DNA of 64,000 nucleotides from Micromonospora inyonensis (GTDB lineage: Bacteria; Actinomycetota; Actinomycetes; Mycobacteriales; Micromonosporaceae), in contig NZ_FMHU01000002.1 of assembly GCF_900091415.1 (NCBI RefSeq), positions 248,001-312,000 on the forward strand. Reading direction: 5' to 3'. Below the pieces are notes generated by a model that was given only the letters and a program-made list of their open reading frames with translations, was not told the origin of the DNA and made no database searches. The translations under genes and the position numbers were made by a program. Positions 59,029 to 64,000 of this stretch are shown here, in pieces (within the stretch, counting starts at the first letter, position 1; the number at the start of each line of letters is the position of its first letter).

Positions 59029-61239
59029 TCAGGCGGCGGGCTTCGGCTCCGGGGCGGTGCTCCGCTGGACACGGGTGGCGTGCTGCGCCGTGCGGCCCCA
59101 GACGCGCGGGCCGATCAGGTTCAGTGCGGCGGGCATCACCAGCAGTCGGATGACCACGGCGTCGAGGATGACCGCGATACCCAGGCCCAGGCCGAGCTGC
59201 TGGACGACGCTGACCTCCGCCACCAGGAACGAGGCGAAGACCGCCACCATGATCAGGGCGGCGCCGTTCACCAGGCCGGCCGTCTCGCGCAGGCCGCCGG
59301 TGACCGCCGCCTGGTGGTCACCGTGCTCGACGAAGTGCTCCCGCATCCGGGAGATCATGATGACCATGTAGTCCATGCTCAGCCCGAACATGATGGCGAA
59401 GACCAGCGCCGGGGTGGTGCTGTCGATCCGCTGGTCGAGCCAGTTCTGGCTGATCGCGGTGAGCAGGCCGAGGCTGGCCGCGACCACCAGCGCGTTGAGC
59501 GCCAGCGCCAGCAGCGGCAGCAGCCACGAGCGGAACGCCCGGGCCAGCAGCGCGATGGTGATCAACGCGACCGCGATGAGGATGGCCGGCAGCGTGTCGA
59601 TCAGGACCTCGTCGAAGTCGACGCCGGTGGCGGTCGCGCCGGTCACCTGGACGCGGACCCCGTCCGGGACGGCCCCGGGCAGCTCGTCGCGCAGGTCGTG
59701 GATCAGGTCGTGGGCGGCGTCGCTGTCCGGGTCGGAGCTGGGGATCACCACGACCCGGCTGACCTGGCGGTCGCCGTCGGCGCCCCAGAGCTGGTCGAAG
59801 CCGGCCTTCGCCTCGGGCGGCAGCCCCGCCGACTGACCGCTCACCGCGGCGGTGACCGCCTCGGCGGGCAGCCCGATGCTGGTCACGTCGGTGACCGTGT
59901 CGATCCCCTGCTGCTCCCGGACCGTCTCGTTGACCGCGCGTACGGCGTCGAGGAGCGTGGCGGGCGAGGTGCTCTCGGGTGCGCTCACCACGACCTGCAC
60001 CGGGAAGAGGTTACGGAACTCCAGCGCGGCCTGGAGCCGCTCGATGCCCTGCCGGGAGTCGGCGTCCTCGGGCAGGATGGTCGCGCTGGCCACCGGCGAC
60101 TGGAGCCGGATGTCGCTCATCGGCCAGGCCATCACCCCGAAGATCGCCACCAGGACGGCGAGAACCAGGGCGGGCTTGCGCTGGAGCCGGGTGAGCAGGC
60201 CGGGACCGCCCTGCCCGGCCCGCGCGGCGCGTGGCTTGAGCGACAGCCAGTTGATCCGCCGTCCCATCACGGTGAGCGCGGCCGGGAGCAGGGTCATCGA
60301 CATGGCCAGGGCGACCAGGGTGACCACCACGCCGGCGATGGCCATGCTGCTGAACACCATGATCCGGGGGATGAAGAGGGCGAGCAGGGCCACCACCACG
60401 GCGAGGCCGCTGAAGAGCACCGCGTGCCCGGCGGTCCGCATCGCGGTGCGCAGCGCCGGGACGTACGTGTCGCCCGCGACCAGCTCGTCCCGGTACCGCT
60501 TGATGATGAAGAGCGAGTAGTCGACCGCGACGGCGATGCCGATCAGGGACACCGCGTTGGTGTAGAGGGTGGAGAGGTCGGTCATGAAGGTGATCAGGTA
60601 GCCGATCGCGGAGGCGACCACCAGCGCGAGGCCGGCGAGCACGATCGGCAACAGCATCGCGCCGACCGAGCGGAACACCACCAGCAGGACGACGATCAGC
60701 AGCGGAAAGGCGATCATCTCGGCGGTGACCGCGTCCTTCTCGGACTGCACGCTGAGGTCGTAGTCGAGGGCCTGCGCGCCGGTGACGTGCACCTGGACGC
60801 CCCGGTCCCGCATCGTCTCGGTCATCCGCTCGCGGAGGCCGTCGATCTCGTGCTGGATCGTCGACTTGTCGATGAGGAAACCGAGCTGGAGGAAGGTGGT
60901 GTGCTTGTCCGGCGAGAGCCACTTCGGGTCCTGCCGGTAGTCCTGCACCGAGGCCACGTGCGGGGTCGCCTCGGCCACCCGGGTCGCCTCGGCCAGCTCG
61001 GCGGTCACGTCACCGTCCGGTTTGGTCAGTACGACCTGGAGGCTCTCCGGGGCCTCGTCGAAGGTGCGCTCGATGACCTTCTGCCCGGCGGCGGCCTCAC
61101 CCCGGGGGTTGTCGAAGCCACCGGCCTTCAGTGCGCCGGTGAGGGCGATCATCAGTGGTACGCAGATCGCGGCGAGCACGACCCAGATCGCGATGACGGT
61201 TTTCGGACGGGCTATGGAGAACCGGACGACGGCGTTCAC
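59029..61239 (-). CDS. MMPL-family RND exporter
   Basis: This 736-residue membrane exporter has two repeats of six helices with large extracytoplasmic loops. The proton-relay region is seen in SLIGIAVAVDYSLFIIKRYRDEL in the first half and MFGLSMDYMVIMISRMREHF in the second, both with the conserved Asp-Tyr pair. GTG 61239 behind GGGAGCAG gives the expected cytoplasmic start VNAVVRFSIARPKTVI. Such pumps export lipids or small metabolites. A perfect inverted repeat about 110 nt upstream suggests TetR- or MarR-type repression, though no repressor gene is within view. Confidence 0.93.
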   Translation of the reverse strand: MNAVVRFSIARPKTVIAIWVVLAAICVPLMIALTGALKAGGFDNPRGEAAAGQKVIERTFDEAPESLQVVLTKPDGDVTAELAEATRVAEATPHVASVQDYRQDPKWLSPDKHTTFLQLGFLIDKSTIQHEIDGLRERMTETMRDRGVQVHVTGAQALDYDLSVQSEKDAVTAEMIAFPLLIVVLLVVFRSVGAMLLPIVLAGLALVVASAIGYLITFMTDLSTLYTNAVSLIGIAVAVDYSLFIIKRYRDELVAGDTYVPALRTAMRTAGHAVLFSGLAVVVALLALFIPRIMVFSSMAIAGVVVTLVALAMSMTLLPAALTVMGRRINWLSLKPRAARAGQGGPGLLTRLQRKPALVLAVLVAIFGVMAWPMSDIRLQSPVASATILPEDADSRQGIERLQAALEFRNLFPVQVVVSAPESTSPATLLDAVRAVNETVREQQGIDTVTDVTSIGLPAEAVTAAVSGQSAGLPPEAKAGFDQLWGADGDRQVSRVVVIPSSDPDSDAAHDLIHDLRDELPGAVPDGVRVQVTGATATGVDFDEVLIDTLPAILIAVALITIALLARAFRSWLLPLLALALNALVVAASLGLLTAISQNWLDQRIDSTTPALVFAIMFGLSMDYMVIMISRMREHFVEHGDHQAAVTGGLRETAGLVNGAALIMVAVFASFLVAEVSVVQQLGLGLGIAVILDAVVIRLLVMPAALNLIGPRVWGRTAQHATRVQRSTAPEPKPAA

Positions 61240-61350
61240 GGACGTTCTGCTCCCAGGTCGCTCTCGGAGGGGGCGACCGACCCACCCGATCGCCGCGCAG
61301 CAGTGTCTCGTGACTGACTCGCATCGCACTAGAGGCGCGCTGAAGATGTC

Positions 61351-61373
61351 TACACGTAGCTACCCTACGTGTA
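61351..61373. promoter_or_regulatory. operator-like inverted repeat between MMPL and ACP genes
   Basis: TACACGTAG and CTACGTGTA, exact complements, are separated by CTACC. The 9-5-9 geometry is typical for TetR-family operators. It lies in the 414-bp gap between divergent genes and could control either. Nothing else recognisable is seen in that gap apart from the GGAGG site at its right end. Confidence 0.7.
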
Positions 61374-61655
61374 ACGGCACTGCGGATCTCATGCACCCTG
61401 AGTAGTTGTTGAGGCATCCTCGAGTGAGCCTTGAGTGATTAACGAGTGGGCCGTCCAAGCATTCAAGCCCGTTGCGGAGCCAGCACGGCCGAGGTCGCCA
61501 GCCCCGGGAGTGTGTCGCCTCAGGGTGCTCCGATCGCCGCGCCAACCTCCGAAGGCGTCCTTTTTGCTACGGATCGGAGACAACCACGTGCTCGGAAGAC
61601 TTTGCGTGATTCAGCAGCATCGCTGCGACCTTATCACTTTTTGCGTGGAGGGATG

Positions 61656-61940
61656 ATGATCGGTCTCGATGAACACGTGCGGGCGCTCGTCGACGACCTG
61701 GTCGCGGTGAAGCCGACCCTGCGTCCCGAGGAGATCCGACCGGAGTTGTCGATCACGCGCGATCTCGGCTTCGACTCGCTGGACCTCGTCGAACTGTCCG
61801 CCCGCATCCGTGACGAGCATCCGGACTTCGACCTGCTGCGCTGGCTGGAGGACGCGATGTCCTCCGAGGTGGACAGCGTCGGGTCGATGGCGGAGCTGCT
61901 GGCGCGTTCCGGTGCCGCCGCCGGGGAGGAGAAGGAATGA
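61656..61940 (+). CDS. acyl carrier protein
   Basis: This 94-residue free-standing carrier has the phosphopantetheine Ser in DLGFDSLDLVEL. Helix I is MIGLDEHVRALVDDLVAVKP and the last helix is SVGSMAELLARSG. ATG 61656 is chosen because GGAGG lies 5 nt before it; an adjoining ATG is too close. It overlaps the acyl-CoA dehydrogenase gene by 4 nt, so the two proteins are made together and the dehydrogenase probably acts on an acyl group carried here. Confidence 0.92.
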   Translation: MIGLDEHVRALVDDLVAVKPTLRPEEIRPELSITRDLGFDSLDLVELSARIRDEHPDFDLLRWLEDAMSSEVDSVGSMAELLARSGAAAGEEKE

Positions 61941-63109
61941 GCACGGCAGCCGTGTCCCGTACCGACTACGTGGCCCTGGCCCACGAGTTGGCGCCGACGT
62001 TCGCCGAGAACGCGGCGAAGCACGACCGGGACCTCAGCTTCCCGCACGAGAACATGGCCGAGCTGGTCCGCACCGGCTACACCGCGATGACCGTGCCGCC
62101 GGAGTTCGGCGGGGCGGGGGCGAGCCTCGCCGAGCTGTGCGAGGCGCAGCAGGTCCTCGCCGGCGGCTGCGCGTCGACCGCGTTCGCGGTCAACATGCAC
62201 GTCCACGGTCTCGCCATGATCGCCCGTCTCGGCGGGCCGAGCGCGGAGTGGGCCTGCAAGGCGGTGCTCGACGGCGCGGTGATCTCCGGCGGCTTCAGCG
62301 AGCCGGGCGTGGGCGGCAACTGGTGGCACCCGACCACCCGGGCCGAGGAGGTGGCGGGCGGCTACGTCCTCAACGGCCGGAAGGGCTTCTTCACCGGCTT
62401 CCCGGGCGCGACGCACCTCTTCCTCTCCGCCGCCACCATCGACGACCGCGGCCTGCCGCAGCCGATGGCCTTCCTGATCCCCAAGCCGGAGAAGGGCGTC
62501 CGGGTCACCGCCGAGTGGGACGCGGCGGGCATGCGCGCCACGGGCAGCCACTCGCTGGCGCTGGAGGACCTTCTCATCGACGAGAGGTGGATGGTGGGGG
62601 AGCGCGGCAACCTGCCGATGCTGTTCATGATGGGCGTGCACTGGGCCTGGTGCAGCTTCGCGTCCTGCTTCGTCGGCATCGCCCGCGCGGCCCTGGACCA
62701 CGTGGTGCGGACCCAGCAGCAGCGGGTGATCAGCGTGATCGGTAAGCCGAACGCGCACCTGCCCGGCATCCAGTTCAAGGTCGCCGAGATGGCCGCCAAG
62801 GTCGCCGCCGCGCGGGCGCACCTGGAGGCCGCGATCCACGCCGAGCACGACGACGTGGACCCGCTGCGGCACTACATCGACATGAGCGTCATGAAGACCA
62901 CCGTCACCCGGCTCGCACACGAGGTGGTCACCCTCGGCATGCAGGTGCAGGGCGGTTCCGGCCTGGCCTCCAGCGACCCGCTCCAGCGCATGTACCGGGA
63001 CGTCGTCGCCGGTCTGCTGGTGCCGCCAGCCACCGACGTCGTCGGAGAGTGGGCCGGCAAGCTCGCCCTGGACGTGCCGATCTTCGCCGAGCCGCGCTGG
63101 GTCGGGTGA
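61937..63109 (+). CDS. acyl-CoA dehydrogenase family flavoprotein
   Basis: This 390-residue FAD enzyme has the N-terminal helical domain (LVRTGYTAMTVPPEFGGAGASLAELCEA), beta domain (SGGFSEPGVGGNWWHPTTRAEEVAGGYVLNGRKGFFTGF) and C-terminal helical bundle (VQGGSGLASSDPLQRMYRDVVAGLLVPPATDVVGEW). No Glu is seen at the usual catalytic-base position by eye, so it might be an oxidase or N-hydroxylase of the DszC/KijD3 type instead. The ATGA overlap with the carrier gene implies action on a carrier-bound substrate. Confidence 0.88.
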   Translation: MSTAAVSRTDYVALAHELAPTFAENAAKHDRDLSFPHENMAELVRTGYTAMTVPPEFGGAGASLAELCEAQQVLAGGCASTAFAVNMHVHGLAMIARLGGPSAEWACKAVLDGAVISGGFSEPGVGGNWWHPTTRAEEVAGGYVLNGRKGFFTGFPGATHLFLSAATIDDRGLPQPMAFLIPKPEKGVRVTAEWDAAGMRATGSHSLALEDLLIDERWMVGERGNLPMLFMMGVHWAWCSFASCFVGIARAALDHVVRTQQQRVISVIGKPNAHLPGIQFKVAEMAAKVAAARAHLEAAIHAEHDDVDPLRHYIDMSVMKTTVTRLAHEVVTLGMQVQGGSGLASSDPLQRMYRDVVAGLLVPPATDVVGEWAGKLALDVPIFAEPRWVG

Positions 63110-63144
63110 GCCGGATGACCACGACGACCAACGAGGGGACCGCA

Positions 63145-63819
63145 ATGTCGAGCGCGGGTGTGGGCGTGGCCGCCGACCTGGCCGTGGACTTCGAGAAGCG
63201 CCGGGCCGGCCGGGTGGACGCCGGTGACCTGGTCACCGAGAACCTGGCCGCCCTGGCCGCCGCCGGCGTCACCGCCGCGACGGTCACCGACGGCGTGCAG
63301 CGGCGGCAGGTGCTGCGGACCGTGGCCGCCGGCTGCGGGGCGACCGCCTTCGCCCTGGGCGCGGCGTTGGCCGCCGGCCGGGCCGAGGCGGTGCTGCACC
63401 ACGCCGCCGTCCAGCTCGGCCTGGCCGAACGGGCGTACGCGGTGGCCGTCGAGCGGGTCCGGCAGGCCGGCAACGTCGCCCGGCAGCCCGGCCCGCAGTT
63501 CGCGGTGGCCCGGATGCGCGGGTCGCTGGACACCATGACCGCGCTGCTGGACCGGCAGGCCGGTCGGGCCGTCGGTGGGGACGCCGCCGCGCTGGCCGAG
63601 GCGTGCACCGCCGGGCTGTTCCTGGCCGCCGAGGCCGAGGCCGTGGTCTCCGCCGCGTACGACCTGGTCGCCGACGACGCCGAGGGCGCGACGCGGATCG
63701 GCCAGCTCTGGCACGACCTGAAGGCCAGCCCGGCCCCGGTCCCCGGGGCGCTCGCCCGGGAACTGGTCGGCAAGGCCGCCTTCGGCATCGACCCGGACGA
63801 GACCCCGAGGTGGGTGTGA
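63145..63819 (+). CDS. unknown protein of the ACP/dehydrogenase operon
   Basis: This 224-residue protein is Ala-rich and helical. It resembles the helical bundle of acyl-CoA dehydrogenase-like proteins (VAAGCGATAFALGAALAAGRAEAVLHHAAVQLGLAERAYAVAVERVRQ; RMRGSLDTMTALLDRQA; AEAEAVVSAAYDLVADDAEGATRIGQLWHDL). No FAD-binding beta domain. ATG 63145 has the best ribosome site (GAGGGG at 6 nt); GTG 63106 overlapping the upstream stop and ATG 63115 are alternatives. The stop overlaps the next ATG. It may be a partner or degenerate subunit of the dehydrogenase. Confidence 0.7.
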   Translation: MSSAGVGVAADLAVDFEKRRAGRVDAGDLVTENLAALAAAGVTAATVTDGVQRRQVLRTVAAGCGATAFALGAALAAGRAEAVLHHAAVQLGLAERAYAVAVERVRQAGNVARQPGPQFAVARMRGSLDTMTALLDRQAGRAVGGDAAALAEACTAGLFLAAEAEAVVSAAYDLVADDAEGATRIGQLWHDLKASPAPVPGALARELVGKAAFGIDPDETPRWV

Positions 63820-64000
63820 TGGCGGGAAACGACCGGCACCTGGCCGCGCTCGACCCGAACGCGGTCGCCATCGACAACGAGTACTACCACGAGGTCGGCG
63901 ACTCCTGGTGGGACGCGACCGGCCCGCTGCGCGCCCTGCACGACATGAACCCGGCCCGGGTGGCCTACTTCGACGCCACCGCCCGGGGGGCGTTCGGTGA
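63819..64000 (+). CDS. UbiG-like SAM methyltransferase, N-terminus only
   Basis: About 60 residues are visible before the window ends: AIDNEYYHEVGDSWWDATGPLRALHDMNPARVAYFD. The WWD..GPLRALH.MNPARVAYF pattern is the N-terminal motif of UbiG/COQ3-type O-methyltransferases. ATG 63819 overlaps the preceding stop. In this operon it may methylate a biosynthetic intermediate. The SAM-binding motifs lie beyond the edge. Confidence 0.8.
   Translation, partial: MAGNDRHLAALDPNAVAIDNEYYHEVGDSWWDATGPLRALHDMNPARVAYFDATARGAFG

Overview
The window is a chromosomal segment of a very GC-rich actinomycete, most likely Micromonospora or a close relative in the Micromonosporaceae. The evidence is the codon usage, the gene complement, and a core gene order (zur / smtB-type repressor / glyS ... 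dgt / dnaG) that I recall from other Actinobacteria, including mycobacteria. Identifications rest on reading motifs by eye; no database search was possible.

Left part (1-27.5 kb) is mostly housekeeping and transport. It holds a TPP-riboswitch-controlled HMP/thiamine ECF transporter, a YraQ-type permease with a His-rich partner, and a compact zinc locus: Zur, an SmtB-like ArsR repressor, and ZnuB-ZnuC-ZnuA under a clear Zur box. It continues with glycyl-tRNA synthetase, a winged-helix/nuclease-fold protein, DusB, a divergent AfsR-type regulator and LuxR response regulator, a GH20 hexosaminidase, pyruvate phosphate dikinase and dGTPase. Five copies of a palindromic intergenic repeat are scattered through the window.

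Between dgt and dnaG lies an accessory island (about 27.5-40.7 kb). It carries a frameshifted Tat-exported peptidoglycan hydrolase, a secreted glycerophosphodiesterase, a DUF4913 remnant, a lone debranching-enzyme N-domain, and a two-module NRPS (C-A-PCP-C-A-PCP, no thioesterase) followed by a Fe(II)/2-oxoglutarate dioxygenase. From dnaG to 47 kb are a conserved downstream gene, a DrrA/DrrB-like ABC exporter with two permeases, and a BrkB-family membrane protein.

The segment 47-59 kb is a plastic region. It contains a decayed isomerase, two tRNA genes, a frame-damaged multicopper oxidase, and a conserved unknown protein (52356-53087) followed by two tandem RNAs that fold as circularly permuted tRNA mimics closed by a long terminal stem, the architecture of bacterial Y RNAs (YrlA). 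A 1,730-bp IS4-family element with perfect 28-bp ends and a 10-bp target duplication sits right after them. Next come an ABC permease scrap, an HTH regulator, and a group II intron that entered an XRE/TPR regulator gene and later lost its 3' end together with the middle of the host gene, leaving a reverse transcriptase fused to the host C-terminus.

The right edge (59-64 kb) has an MMPL exporter with a near-ideal repressor operator upstream, diverging from an acyl carrier protein - acyl-CoA dehydrogenase - unknown - methyltransferase operon that runs off the window and looks like the start of a biosynthetic cluster. The most interesting candidate for an undescribed system is the unknown protein plus tandem Y-like RNAs at 52.3-53.5 kb.
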